Source: an uncultured Bacteroidota bacterium
Lineage (GTDB): Bacteria; Bacteroidota; Bacteroidia; AKYH767-A; OLB10
Assembly (NCBI GenBank): GCA_900696575.1
Contig: CAADHD010000023.1
Location: 1-64,000, forward strand
Direction: 5' to 3'
DNA length: 64,000 nucleotides
The notes beneath the pieces are model-generated. The model was not told where the DNA came from. It ran no database searches and saw nothing but the letters and a program-made list of their open reading frames with translations. Positions 11,801 to 18,994 of the stretch are shown piece by piece. How positions within the stretch are numbered: position 1 is the stretch's first letter; each line of letters opens with the position of its first letter. The position numbers were made by a program, and so were the translations under genes.

Positions 11801-12726
11801 CCTTTGATGCCGGTACTGGTTATACTGCTTATTTATGGAGTAACGGTCAGTCCACGCAAACCATTAACATCAATGCAGCAGGTACTTACACTGTTACCGT
11901 TACCGATAACAATGGGTGTCAGAACAGTGATGATCAGGTACTCACAGTTAATCAAACTCCTGTTGTCAGTTTCACAAACGACACGAGCCTAACCTGTTCT
12001 GATCCGGTAATCAATTTTATCAACCTGTCAACCTATCCACCAGGTTCCACTTTTAACTGGACTTTCGGAAATGCCGGTACTTCTACCTTGGCAAATCCTT
12101 CACAGCTATTTACTCAGCCCGGAACGTATCCTGTTACCTTGATAATTACCTCGCAGGCCGGTTGCCGTGACTCACTTACCCGGGATGTTGAAATAATGTT
12201 CTACCCTTTGCCGGTAGCTGAGTTTATTGCCAATCCGAAAGAAGCCGGAATTTTCAATTCGAAGATTAAGTTTACCGACCTTTCTCAATATGCTGTTTCC
12301 TGGTGGTGGGATTTCGGAGACGGACAAAATTCTGCTCTGCAGCATCCGGAACATTACTACGATGAAATGGGCAAATTCATAGTAACTCTTACCATTAAGA
12401 GTATTGCCGGTTGCAAAGCAACATTTCGAGAAACGGTTTATATCACCCCGTTTTTTGTTCCCAATGCATTTACCCCTAACAATGATGGATTGAATGAGAA
12501 CTTCTTTGAAGCTGGTTACCTTCTTGATGTCTCGAAATACAATATGAGCATCTTTAACCGATGGGGTCAAAAGGTATTTGAAAATGATTCTCATTACAAA
12601 CCATGGAATGGTTTGGATAAAAATGGTAAACCGGCCCCGGAAGGCGTTTATGTGTATGCCATTAAAGTGAAAACTATATCAGGCAAAGACTATTATTATT
12701 CAGGACATGTTACCCTGTTAAGGTAA
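5839..12726 (+). CDS. Giant surface protein with 13 Ig-like repeats and gliding-type T9SS B sorting domain
   Basis: A 2295-residue secreted protein. The start chosen gives a clean signal peptide (MKHLRIALLFFWSLTCNNLFA, cut before SHGMGG); the frame also extends to 5803. Order of parts: an N-terminal module starting SHGMGGELTW and containing FYRDCNG, common in Bacteroidota surface proteins; a fibronectin-III-like stretch (about 7195-7450); an Ig-like segment; 13 tandem modules of 85-89 residues (8344-11751); two PKD-like domains (NWTFGNAG, WWWDFGDGQ); and a type B sorting domain (PNAFTPNNDGLNENF, IFNRWGQKVFE, PEGVYVYAIKV). The last is the gliding-motility-associated C-terminal domain, so the protein is probably exported by T9SS and held at the cell surface. 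An adhesin role like SprB is inference. It has its own promoter candidate and terminator. Confidence 0.9.
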   Translation: MKHLRIALLFFWSLTCNNLFASHGMGGELTWTCQGNAYVFTMKFYRDCNGIPGPVNPSLTTNVPGVPNIPLTQISLTDISPTGSNTSGVTPCPACPASGSGGGNGAVHEYVYRSNPVILPGTPPAAGWVFSWGECCRSNSLTNMVGAGGLSMGIRAVMYPYAGFIAGQCRDNSPFFAEKPNVIICTGYPFTYNHNAIDYELDSLVYSWDSPVSSPPITPQAYSAGYSVNSPLPGPIQNPLNVPAALNSQNGEITFTSFTQGYFVTVVKVTAYKCNTKAAEIFREINVVLIAGCVLPCSSPVVQNLPPQVTIINRKTGLPISQNKDTVCVGDTLKLRIIASDPDCHPTMGVQSVTFTITGSELSSPANNPNGTCLIQPCAYTSANLPLTALFGTQMDFDWPVKCEHLGFDTLCTRISSTFNFVIKVKDNYCPAPGINTNTLSITVKRCREIGPPELRCASVETPSGDVRLNWKPESPRDTFGLFHKYEIVGSLNRLGPYVVVDSVYNPVNNYLTNQILIPAWKLVSNLGYHGQDTSLYFKMITYSGCRWDSISDSSNIIRTMKLHADTGQMNAAILTWNSVHVPLLPTSNPWYYIYREYPAGTWTMIDSLLHPPGIFYDTILTYVDTFPRQLCDDIVVYRIRTSDSLYCDSWSSFDTIDVSNNTPLAAITPPAPAICTGGNVNLTASAGGSVYLWSTGANTQTINVSSAGTYTVTITYNPGGCTATATATVQQVTPCTPAWSASPTSYCAGGSSTLTINCAGGTGPPPASYTYSYTNVTTGQVFGPFTVATLPINIPVSPAATSTYQLTSFIANYPTFSLTCPGSPLPANVTITVNPIPTAAISVSGASSICEGQSANIQFNFTGSGPWTYSYNTPSGVLGPLVTATSPVTVSVSPTATFSYTLVSTSNALCNGTVSGSALITVNTLPQATISGTTAICENQNATITVNFANAPGPYSITYNPGNVVVNNVNNPYTFNVSPSSTTNYTLVAVSNANCTGSVSGNANITVNQLPTANIAGNPTICNGQQTNLTVNFGGGPGPYNFVYNPGNVAVNGATNPAVITVNPTSTTNYSLVSVSNANCTGTVSGAATVTVNPLPTAQITGNQTICNGQPANLTISFTGTGPWTYSYLANGNPVGPFVANSSPATITVTPTASTTYTLPLTVTDANCTGTSTSGSALVTVTPLPSAQISGTTAICNGQQTALTFDFTGQAPFVYSYSDGTNTFGPFNTNLNQVTINVAPTSTTTYSLVNNLTGNGCSGSVSGSATVTVHQLPDAALTGTATICDGDNATLTVTFSNAPGPYSFTYNPGNVTVNNAGNPATITVNPGANTTYTLVTVSNANCPGTISSPSATVTVTPLPAATLSGTTTICNGNSANLTVNLTGQPPYSFSYTDGTNIFGPINTSNSSYTISVNPSTNTNYTLLPVVTGNNCNGTTSGSASITVNQLPSAVMSGTPEICNGDQTTIEVNFTGVAPFTYRYSDGTNTYGPFIAASSPASINVSPAVTTNYTLISVDDANCTGTVSGSALVTVHQLPAAQITGSTTICDGDQTNLDFTFTGVAPFTYSYSDGANTYGPFIANSNNISIQVSPNATTTYTLITIEDAHCTGTVTGNATITVTPLPTAALSGSPVICNGQSASLTVNFTGVAPFEYSYTDGANVYGPFTTSSNPVNISVSPTVTTTYTLTSSVIGAGCNGTTSGNATVTVNQLPDAVVSGNSTICNGDPTSFNITFNGVPPFTYSYSDGSATYGPFVSASSTVNIPVSPSNTTTYSVVYIADDNCTGTASGNATVTVNQLPQAQLSGTTSICDGNPTSLIVNFTGTAPFTYSYSDGSSTFGPFTTTNNPETILIQPGATTSYSLLSVTDANCTGSVSGNVTVTVNELPTAVISLNSVICVGQQTNFQVAFTGTAPFTFYYTNGQQTFGPVTTSGNPALIQVSPGVTQTYSLVSVTDANCPGSVSGSANVIVHPLPTPVITGINTICDGDETTFDAGTGYTAYLWSNGQSTQTININAAGTYTVTVTDNNGCQNSDDQVLTVNQTPVVSFTNDTSLTCSDPVINFINLSTYPPGSTFNWTFGNAGTSTLANPSQLFTQPGTYPVTLIITSQAGCRDSLTRDVEIMFYPLPVAEFIANPKEAGIFNSKIKFTDLSQYAVSWWWDFGDGQNSALQHPEHYYDEMGKFIVTLTIKSIAGCKATFRETVYITPFFVPNAFTPNNDGLNENFFEAGYLLDVSKYNMSIFNRWGQKVFENDSHYKPWNGLDKNGKPAPEGVYVYAIKVKTISGKDYYYSGHVTLLR
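8344..11751 (+). repeat. Thirteen tandem ~85-89-residue Ig-like modules
   Basis: Each unit starts with a LPxAxISGxxxICNGQ-like stretch, has a middle TYSYSDGxNTYGPF or YNPGNV segment, then TTYTLVSVSDANCTGTVSG and a closing TVTVN. Unit starts fall near 8347, 8614, 8869, 9124, 9391, 9655, 9913, 10177, 10438, 10699, 10963, 11224 and 11488. A shorter related unit starts near 11749. Each keeps one Cys near the start and one near the end, suggesting a disulfide per module. The repeats are diverged in DNA, so the expansion is not very recent. Confidence 0.9.
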
Positions 12727-12744
12727 TGCATAAAAGTATTTTAC

Positions 12745-12777
12745 AAAAGCCTCCCCTAGGGAGGCTTTTATTTTTTT
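12745..12777 (+). terminator. Rho-independent terminator after the adhesin
   Basis: An 11-bp perfect stem (AAAAGCCTCCC with GGGAGGCTTTT), a three-base CTA loop and a T-rich tail at 12766-12777, 19 bases after the adhesin stop. Confidence 0.9.
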
Positions 12778-12857
12778 AAGCAAATACAGGCTGACCGATA
12801 ACCGATATTGTTCAAAAAAGACTCATTCACATTTCACACTCAGGTAATCTCTTTAAT

Positions 12858-12865
12858 TACATTTG
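12858..12865 (+). promoter_or_regulatory. Promoter -7 element (TACATTTG)
   Basis: Exact TAnnTTTG match ending 17 bases before the DUF4920 start. It lies inside an upstream extension of that reading frame, which supports the later start. Confidence 0.55.
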
Positions 12866-12882
12866 CGCAAAAGATAAGGTTT

Positions 12883-13332
12883 ATGAAAAATTTATTTATG
12901 ATTTTATTACTTACCGTAGGTTTTCATGTTTCTGCACAGGAAGCAAAGTACTTCGGAAAAAAAATTGATGAAAACGGAGCTATTTCCATGGCTGAATTGC
13001 TTGAGAAAACTGCCGATGGGAAAGAAATGCATGTTAAAGTAACAGGTAAGGTAGAAGAGGTTTGTCAGACAAAAGGCTGCTGGATGCTGATTGATAAAGG
13101 TGACGGAACCACCATGCGCGTTAAATTTAAAGATTATGGATTTTTTGTTCCAAAAGATTGTTCAGGCAAAACTGCTGTGATGGAAGGTCGTGCCTTCTTC
13201 CGAACTGTTTCAGTGGATGAGTTAAAGCATTATGCCGAAGATGCCGGTAAGTCAAAAGAAGAAATCGAAACTATTAAAGAACCACAGAAGGCATTGTCCT
13301 TTGAAGCCGAAGGAGTAATTCTGAAGGACTAA
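12883..13332 (+). CDS. DUF4920 domain-containing secreted protein
   Basis: A 149-residue protein with signal peptide MKNLFMILLLTVGFHVSA cut before QEAKYFG. The mature part has an OB-fold-like pattern (HVKVTGKVEEVCQTKGCWM, RVKFKDYGFFVP) with the conserved CxxxGCW cysteines seen in DUF4920 proteins; these may bind metal or form a disulfide. The frame is open upstream to 12808, but the signal peptide and promoter fix ATG 12883. The HMG-CoA-lyase-like gene starts eight bases after its stop, so they probably share a transcript. Molecular role unknown; a periplasmic or outer-surface location is inferred. Confidence 0.85.
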   Translation: MKNLFMILLLTVGFHVSAQEAKYFGKKIDENGAISMAELLEKTADGKEMHVKVTGKVEEVCQTKGCWMLIDKGDGTTMRVKFKDYGFFVPKDCSGKTAVMEGRAFFRTVSVDELKHYAEDAGKSKEEIETIKEPQKALSFEAEGVILKD

Positions 13333-13340
13333 TTATTGAA

Positions 13341-14231
13341 GTGAGTTCAGTTCCGGAAAAAATAAAAATAATTGAATGCCCTCGTGATGCCATGCAGGGC
13401 ATTCATGATTTTATACCCACCGTTAAAAAAGCGGAGTACATCAATCGTTTGCTGCAGTGCGGATTTTCGGCTATTGATTTCGGAAGTTTTGTTTCGCCTA
13501 AAACCATTCCGCAGATGCGCGATACTGCCGAAGTGCTTTATCTTCTTGAACTTAATTCATCAACTCCTCCGTTGCTTGTCATAGTTGCCAATCTCAGAGG
13601 AGCAGAAGAGGCATGCAGGCATAAGGCAATTTCATTTCTGGGTTTTCCGTTTTCAGTATCTCAAACTTTTCAATTGAAAAACACCAATTCTACCATTGAA
13701 AAATCTTTAGACACGGTTAAGGCCATACATCAGTTGTGTGTAAATCATAACAAACAATTAGTCATTTACATCAGCATGGCTTTCGGAAATCCTTATGGCG
13801 ATGTATGGAGTACTGATTTAGTTTTGAATTGGATGAGCAGAATTGTTGACTCCGGGGTGAAAACAATTTCACTTGCCGATACCGTTGGGTTGGCTTCCCC
13901 CGAAAACATCAGTAGTATTTTCAATTCGGTGTCGGCTGCATTTCCCGGTATCGAAACGGGCGTTCACCTCCACTGCCGTCCGGATAACTGGAAAGAGAAA
14001 GTGGAGGCAGCTTACCATCAAGGTTGCAGAAGATTTGATACGGCTATTAAAGGATTCGGAGGATGCCCGATGGCCAATGATGAGTTGGTGGGTAATCTGG
14101 CTACTGAAAACCTGATTCACTTCTGCGAATCCAACAAAATTGAAACCGACATTCATAAAATTCGTTTCAAAGATACCTTACAGGTTGCCAATGACTTTTT
14201 TCATTCTGTTAGGTCTGTTAAATTACCATGA
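13341..14231 (+). CDS. Hydroxymethylglutaryl-CoA lyase-like enzyme
   Basis: A TIM-barrel enzyme of the HMGL-like family (HMG-CoA lyase, homocitrate/isopropylmalate synthase). Visible motifs: IECPRDAMQG with catalytic Arg-Asp, metal-binding HLHCRPD, and the glycine-rich Cys loop KGFGGCPMANDELVGNLATE that is characteristic of HMG-CoA lyase. Family members split HMG-CoA into acetyl-CoA and acetoacetate in leucine breakdown. It starts with GTG at 13341, just after the DUF4920 stop, and its end overlaps the frame of the next gene. Length (296 residues) is normal. The substrate is inferred from the lyase signature; a related acyl-CoA lyase is possible. Confidence 0.85.
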   Translation: MSSVPEKIKIIECPRDAMQGIHDFIPTVKKAEYINRLLQCGFSAIDFGSFVSPKTIPQMRDTAEVLYLLELNSSTPPLLVIVANLRGAEEACRHKAISFLGFPFSVSQTFQLKNTNSTIEKSLDTVKAIHQLCVNHNKQLVIYISMAFGNPYGDVWSTDLVLNWMSRIVDSGVKTISLADTVGLASPENISSIFNSVSAAFPGIETGVHLHCRPDNWKEKVEAAYHQGCRRFDTAIKGFGGCPMANDELVGNLATENLIHFCESNKIETDIHKIRFKDTLQVANDFFHSVRSVKLP

Positions 14232-14239
14232 TAACTACC

Positions 14240-16195
14240 ATGAAAATACTCAATAGGCCCTTTTTTACTCTTTTCTTCTTTCTGTTTTCATTCTCTGTAT
14301 TGGCACAGAATAGCGGCTACCTCGAAATGGTTGGCCGGGTTCAACAAGACGGAAAAGGATTTGAAGGGGTTTCTATCCGCATTCTGAAAGGCAACGAACC
14401 CATTGATGAAATCATCACCTCTTCCGGTGGACGGTTTATTTTTAATCTTGATTTTGATAATTCCTACACGCTCATTTTTTCAAAGAAAGGAGCAGTAACC
14501 AAAAAAGTTTTTGTTGATACAAAAGTGCCTGCTGAAAATAAGCCGGTTATTTTTTCGTATGAGTTCAAGATTGATCTGTTCAGACTGGCAGAAGATGAGG
14601 TTCAGGAAGCTTTGCCTGATAAAGCGGTTGCTAAAATTTCTTATGACCCGCGGTATGATGACTTCAACCATGATGTGAAATATGCAGAAGCCCGTAAAGA
14701 AGAATTTCAGCAGGTAAAGAAAGATCAGGCTGCTGCTTTAGCTAAACAAAAACAAGATTCAATAGCTGTAGCCAAGTTGCAGGCACAAGCGTTGGCTGCG
14801 GCTGCTGCTGCCGAAAAAGCAAAGCAGGACAGTATTAAGAAAGCGGAATCTGCCGAAAAAGCACGCCTTGCTGCATTAGAAAAAGCATATCAGGATAGTT
14901 TGGCGAAGGCTAATGCTGCCGAAAAAGCAAGGTTGGCAGCGCTTGAAAAATCCCGCCAGGACAGTATAGCCAAAGCACAGGCAGAAGAGAAGGCAAGACT
15001 AGCGGCATTAGAGAAAGCCAGACAAGATTCGCTGGCAACAGCGCGGGCAGAACAGGCACGCTTAGAGAAGATAAAACAAGACAGCATAGCCAAAGCACAG
15101 GCAGAAGAGAAGGCAAGACTAGCGGCATTAGAGAAAGCCAGACAAGATTCGCTGGCAACAGCGCGGGCAGAGCAGGCACGCTTAGAGAAGATAAAACAGG
15201 ACAGCATAGCCAAAGCACAGGCAGAAGAGAAGGCAAGATTAGCGGCATTAGAGAAAGCCAGACAAGATTCGCTGGCAACAGCACGGGCAGAGCAGGCACG
15301 CTTAGAGAAGATAAAACAAGACAGCATAGCCAAAGCACAGGCTGAAGAGAAGGCAAAATTAGCGGCATTAGAGAAAGCCAGACAAGATTCGCTTGCAACA
15401 GCACGGGCAGAGCAGGCACGCTTGGAGAAGATAAAACAAGACAGCATAGCCAAAGCACAGGCAGAAGAAAAAGCAAGGCTGGCAGCATTAGAAAAAGCGC
15501 GTCAGGATTCTATAGCAGAAGCTAAACGACAAGCTGAATTACGAGCGAAATTTGTTGCCGATTCCATTGCCAAAGCACAGGCAGAAGAAAAAGCAAGGCT
15601 GGCAGCATTAGAAAAAGCGCGTCAGGATTCTATAGTTGAAGCCAAACGACAAGCTGAATTACGAGCGAAATTTGTTGCCGATTCCATTGCCAAAGCACAG
15701 GAAGAAGAAAAGATAAGATTAGCTGCTCTTGAGAAGGCCCGGCAGGATTCAATCGCCAAAGCCAAAGCCGAAGAAGATCTCCGAGCACGCTTTGTTGCCG
15801 ATAGTTTAAAGAAAGCTGAGGAAGCTTCCCGCATTGCGGCTTTGGAAGAAGCCAAACAAAAGGCTTTAGCCGAAGCTGAAGAGAAACGCAGAAAAGAAGT
15901 TGAAGCTCAGAAAGAAGCGCTCTCAAAAGCCAATCAGCAACAGATTAAGCAACAACAGAAAATTGACCTTCCGGAATTAAAGAAAAATTATCCTGAAGGT
16001 TTATCTGAAGAAACCATTAAAGAAAATAACCGTGTATTGTATCGAACTGTCATTAAGAAGTCAATTACGCAGGATGTTTTCTATAAAATTGTTTACAACT
16101 GGGGCGGGGTGTTCTATTTCAAAAATGGCCAAAGCATGTCTGAATCTAATTACAACACCGAGTTGAAAAATATTAAAGCCACTCTTAATGAGTGA
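14240..16195 (+). CDS. Secreted coiled-coil protein with carboxypeptidase-regulatory-like domain and 40-residue repeats
   Basis: A 651-residue protein. Signal peptide MKILNRPFFTLFFFLFSFSVLA is cut before QNSGY; an ATG at 14228 is less likely. Residues ~25-115 look like a CarboxypepD_reg-like beta-sandwich (VGRVQQDGKGFEGVSIRI, GGRFIFNLDF). Then follows about 400 residues of Ala/Lys/Glu/Gln-rich helix built from 20- and 40-residue repeats (EKARLAALEKARQDSIAKAQ). A C-terminal folded domain of ~80 residues (ITQDVFYKIVYNWGGVFYFKNG) closes it. The architecture suggests a periplasmic rod, perhaps linking envelope layers. The DNA repeats are nearly identical, so length may vary between strains. Function unknown. 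Confidence 0.8.
   Translation: MKILNRPFFTLFFFLFSFSVLAQNSGYLEMVGRVQQDGKGFEGVSIRILKGNEPIDEIITSSGGRFIFNLDFDNSYTLIFSKKGAVTKKVFVDTKVPAENKPVIFSYEFKIDLFRLAEDEVQEALPDKAVAKISYDPRYDDFNHDVKYAEARKEEFQQVKKDQAAALAKQKQDSIAVAKLQAQALAAAAAAEKAKQDSIKKAESAEKARLAALEKAYQDSLAKANAAEKARLAALEKSRQDSIAKAQAEEKARLAALEKARQDSLATARAEQARLEKIKQDSIAKAQAEEKARLAALEKARQDSLATARAEQARLEKIKQDSIAKAQAEEKARLAALEKARQDSLATARAEQARLEKIKQDSIAKAQAEEKAKLAALEKARQDSLATARAEQARLEKIKQDSIAKAQAEEKARLAALEKARQDSIAEAKRQAELRAKFVADSIAKAQAEEKARLAALEKARQDSIVEAKRQAELRAKFVADSIAKAQEEEKIRLAALEKARQDSIAKAKAEEDLRARFVADSLKKAEEASRIAALEEAKQKALAEAEEKRRKEVEAQKEALSKANQQQIKQQQKIDLPELKKNYPEGLSEETIKENNRVLYRTVIKKSITQDVFYKIVYNWGGVFYFKNGQSMSESNYNTELKNIKATLNE
14971..15700 (+). 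repeat. Six 120-bp direct repeats within the coiled-coil gene
   Basis: Four copies of a 120-bp (40-codon) unit follow one another from ~14971 to ~15450 with only a few base differences each. They are followed by two copies of a related 120-bp unit to ~15690. The period keeps the reading frame and the heptad-like pattern. The near-identity points to recent unequal crossing-over or slippage. Repeat boundaries are arbitrary by a few bases. Confidence 0.92.
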
Positions 16196-16242
16196 GTTTG
16201 TGGATTTTTCTTAATTCTGCATCCTGTTACAAAAATTCTGTT

Positions 16243-17838
16243 ATGGTCCGTAAATTATTTATCAGCACAATGCTTTGTGCTTTCTATTTATCATCTTCTG
16301 CCGAAGAAAAGATAATCCGTAATTCTGATGTTAAAGACGTTTGCATTTATCTGAACATGGCCAGGGTTACACGAACCGGCAGCATTCAGCTTAATGCCGG
16401 AAAACAATTGATTGTTTTTCCTTCACTTTCACCTTATGCCGATGCTCAATCTTTGCAAGTTTCGGGAAAAGGTGATTTCAGTATTCTTTCCACACGTTAC
16501 GAATTGAATTACCTGGCCGGCATGACAGAGATACCTGAACTGAAAAAACTGGAAGACTCTCTTGAATTGCTGCAAAACCAGCTGGAAGTATTACTGAACA
16601 GAAAATTTGTTCTTAACGAAGAACAGTCATTATTGCTGGCCAACAAAACCATTGGCGGAACCAATACCGGCTTAAACAGCAGAGAACTTGAATTAGTGGC
16701 AGATATTTTCAATCGCAGACTTACCCGATTGAAGAACGATTTACTGGAAGTGAATCAAAAAGAAAAGAAGCAAAAAGAGAAAATTCAGAAAGTGCAGAGC
16801 CAGATCAGCACATATCGTCAGAAGAAAGATCAGCCTTCAGGATCGGTAATTATTGAAACCGATGCCCGCGCTGCTGTTAATGCTTTTTTCGAAATATCCT
16901 ACCTCGTTTCCAATGCAAGCTGGTCGCCTGTTTATGAAATACGTGCTGCTGAGTCTGATAACGACATAACGTTAGTTTTCAAAGCTGCTGTTCGGCAAAC
17001 CACAGGCGAAGACTGGAAGAAAGCCAAGGTTAAACTCACATCATACAACCCTTCGTCCGGTAATTATAAACCGGAATTGTTTCCGTGGTATCTCCGGTTT
17101 CAGGAGCCGAAATATAAAATGATTCTGCAGCACTCTGAAACCGCTAATGTTCCCATGATGGATGGAGCCATAAAAACGGAAAACAGGGCAGCCGGAAATA
17201 TGAACGAGTTAATTGAAGTTACCCAATCCAACATCTTCAGCAATTATGAAATTTCCATTCCTTATGATGTTAATGCGGATGGCAAGGAAGTAATGATGCT
17301 TATTCAAAAGAATAAACTGGCATCTGCAGTAATGCACTATGCGGTTCCTAAATTGGAGAATGATGTATATGTGCTGGCTTCCATTACCGGCTGGCAGGAT
17401 TTAAATCTGCTTCCCGGCAAAGCCGGCATTTATTACGATGGAGCTTATACAGGAGAAACTTATCTGAACCCTGCCGAGTCATCCGATACTTTGCAAATTC
17501 CGCTTGGACGCGACCGCAGTATCGTTATTAAGCGCGAACTGATGAAAGATTTTTCTTCCAATCAGTTAATCGGCAGCAACCGCACCCGTACCTTCACCTA
17601 TGAGTTTACTATAAAAAGTCTGAAGCCAAAGCCGGTTGATTTATGGATGGAAGATCAGTTGCCTGTTTCGCAGGAAAAAGACATTGAAGTAAAAATTTCG
17701 GAACTTTCGGGAGGCGATCTGGAAAAAGAAACCGGAAAAGTTTTGTGGAAACTGGACTTAAAAGCCGGTGAACAGATTAAAAAGCGATTGACTTATTCGG
17801 TTAAACATCCCAAAGACAAACATGTATCCGGATTGTGA
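16243..17838 (+). CDS. DUF4139 domain-containing secreted protein
   Basis: A 531-residue protein of the DUF4140/DUF4139 (mucoidy-inhibitor-MuiA-like) family. Signal peptide MVRKLFISTMLCAFYLSSSA, then an N-terminal DUF4140-like part (DVCIYLNMARVTRTGSIQL, LNAGKQLIVFPSLSP), a central coiled coil (~95-195), and the DUF4139 beta-rich part (YLVSNASWSPVYEIRA, RQTTGEDWKKAKVKLTSYNP, YEFTIKSLKPKPVDLWMEDQ, KRLTYSVKHPKD). The chosen ATG 16243 gives the signal peptide; the frame extends to 16192. The stop overlaps the GTG start of the NUDIX gene by four bases, so translation is coupled. Biological role in Bacteroidota is not established; periplasmic location is inferred. Confidence 0.85.
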   Translation: MVRKLFISTMLCAFYLSSSAEEKIIRNSDVKDVCIYLNMARVTRTGSIQLNAGKQLIVFPSLSPYADAQSLQVSGKGDFSILSTRYELNYLAGMTEIPELKKLEDSLELLQNQLEVLLNRKFVLNEEQSLLLANKTIGGTNTGLNSRELELVADIFNRRLTRLKNDLLEVNQKEKKQKEKIQKVQSQISTYRQKKDQPSGSVIIETDARAAVNAFFEISYLVSNASWSPVYEIRAAESDNDITLVFKAAVRQTTGEDWKKAKVKLTSYNPSSGNYKPELFPWYLRFQEPKYKMILQHSETANVPMMDGAIKTENRAAGNMNELIEVTQSNIFSNYEISIPYDVNADGKEVMMLIQKNKLASAVMHYAVPKLENDVYVLASITGWQDLNLLPGKAGIYYDGAYTGETYLNPAESSDTLQIPLGRDRSIVIKRELMKDFSSNQLIGSNRTRTFTYEFTIKSLKPKPVDLWMEDQLPVSQEKDIEVKISELSGGDLEKETGKVLWKLDLKAGEQIKKRLTYSVKHPKDKHVSGL

Positions 17839-18464
17839 GCCTGTTTTATGACCGAAAAAAGATTTCAGTTTTGCTAAGATCAAATCTGAAAGATGAGCTT
17901 CCGGGTATCCGGGCACATGATACCATGATGCCTGTTGGAAGAAAACGACTTATAGATGATGATTCATCCTACAGCAAAAGCGCTGTAATGCTGCTCCTGT
18001 ACAAGAGCAACGGAAAAATATGCTTTCCCGTTATTGAACGCGCTGATGAAGGGCCTCATGCCGGCCAGTTAGCATTGCCGGGAGGAAAAAATGAGAGTAC
18101 AGAGTCGCTGTGGCAAACAGCCTTACGCGAATCATTCGAAGAGATTAATGCCGTCCCCGAAAAAATTGAATGCCTTGGCAAGCTATCAGAATTATCAATC
18201 CCTGTAAGCCACTACCGGGTTCATCCGTTTGTAGGGTTAGCTAAAGGAAAGATGGATTTTGTGGCCCAGGCCGATGAAGTGAAAAGGATTATCGAAATAG
18301 ATCTGGAAGATTTCATTAACCGGTATGAAAGAAAACTTCTTCCCTTTAATACTTCTTATGGTCTGTTAAAAGCTCCCTGTTTTGTATATCAGGATCTGAA
18401 AATATGGGGCGCCACAAGTATGATTCTTAATGAGTTCATTTGCATTCTTCAAACAAAACAATAA
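17835..18464 (+). CDS. NUDIX hydrolase, CoA-pyrophosphatase type
   Basis: The NUDIX box is present: GGKNESTESLWQTALRESFEEI fits Gx5Ex7REUxEE. The preceding HAGQLALPGG and N-terminal layout resemble NudL/CoA pyrophosphatases (ADP-pantetheine-releasing, cytoplasmic). Length 209 residues is normal. GTG start at 17835 overlaps the upstream stop, and the next gene follows after nine bases. Exact substrate is inference; other nucleotide diphosphate substrates are possible. Confidence 0.85.
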   Translation: MSLFYDRKKISVLLRSNLKDELPGIRAHDTMMPVGRKRLIDDDSSYSKSAVMLLLYKSNGKICFPVIERADEGPHAGQLALPGGKNESTESLWQTALRESFEEINAVPEKIECLGKLSELSIPVSHYRVHPFVGLAKGKMDFVAQADEVKRIIEIDLEDFINRYERKLLPFNTSYGLLKAPCFVYQDLKIWGATSMILNEFICILQTKQ

Positions 18465-18473
18465 GCCCCATCC

Positions 18474-18902
18474 ATGAAAATGCATTTCATAGTAATAAGT
18501 GCAGTGTTTGCCCTGCTCTTCTCATCCTGTTATACCATTGAACCGGTTACAGTGAAGAGGTTAGATGATTTTCAGGTAAAAACACTTAGTACCCGACCGG
18601 CCATCAATTTCAATGCTGTGCTTTATAATCCTAATGCATTCGGAATAACCTTACGGTCATTTGCCTGTGATGTGAAAATGGGAGGAAAGCAGGTTTCTCG
18701 CATAGAAACTTCACACAAAGTCCGCATCAGTTCAAATGCTGATATTTCCATTCCGCTTGAAGCATCTCCTGATTTGAAAGACATATCAGGAATGATTCTT
18801 GGCGGAACAAGCTTTACCGATTGGAAAGCAGAAGGAAATCTGGTAGTCAGCAAGTTTATTTTCAGAAAAAAAATTCCATTTTCTATAAAAGGGAAGCTGT
18901 AA
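18474..18902 (+). CDS. LEA type 2-like lipoprotein
   Basis: A small lipoprotein of 142 residues. The lipobox LLFSSC places the lipidated Cys at about residue 19. The mature part has the beta-sandwich pattern of LEA14/WHy domains (NAVLYNPNAFGITLRSFACDVKMGGKQV, ISIPLEASPDL). After the Cys come YTIEP, without the acidic run of known surface-export signals, so an inner-leaflet periplasmic anchor is likely. It is the last gene of the 16.2-18.9 kb run. Function unknown. Confidence 0.75.
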   Translation: MKMHFIVISAVFALLFSSCYTIEPVTVKRLDDFQVKTLSTRPAINFNAVLYNPNAFGITLRSFACDVKMGGKQVSRIETSHKVRISSNADISIPLEASPDLKDISGMILGGTSFTDWKAEGNLVVSKFIFRKKIPFSIKGKL

Positions 18903-18994
18903 ATGAATCAATTCACTTTTCATTGTTGATATTTCATTTCAACCTGCAAGGCAATTTCCTTTCAGCGAAATCTGCATTTCTATTTTAGCGGACA

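Noticed and set aside
14971-15700. Possible CRISPR-like array from regular 120-bp repeats
   Set aside because: Repeats are contiguous with no unique spacers and stay in one reading frame.
14890-15926. Several long minus-strand open frames opposite the coiled-coil repeats
   Set aside because: They are by-products of the Ala/Lys repeat codons on the plus strand, show the same 40-residue period and lack any start signal or family match.
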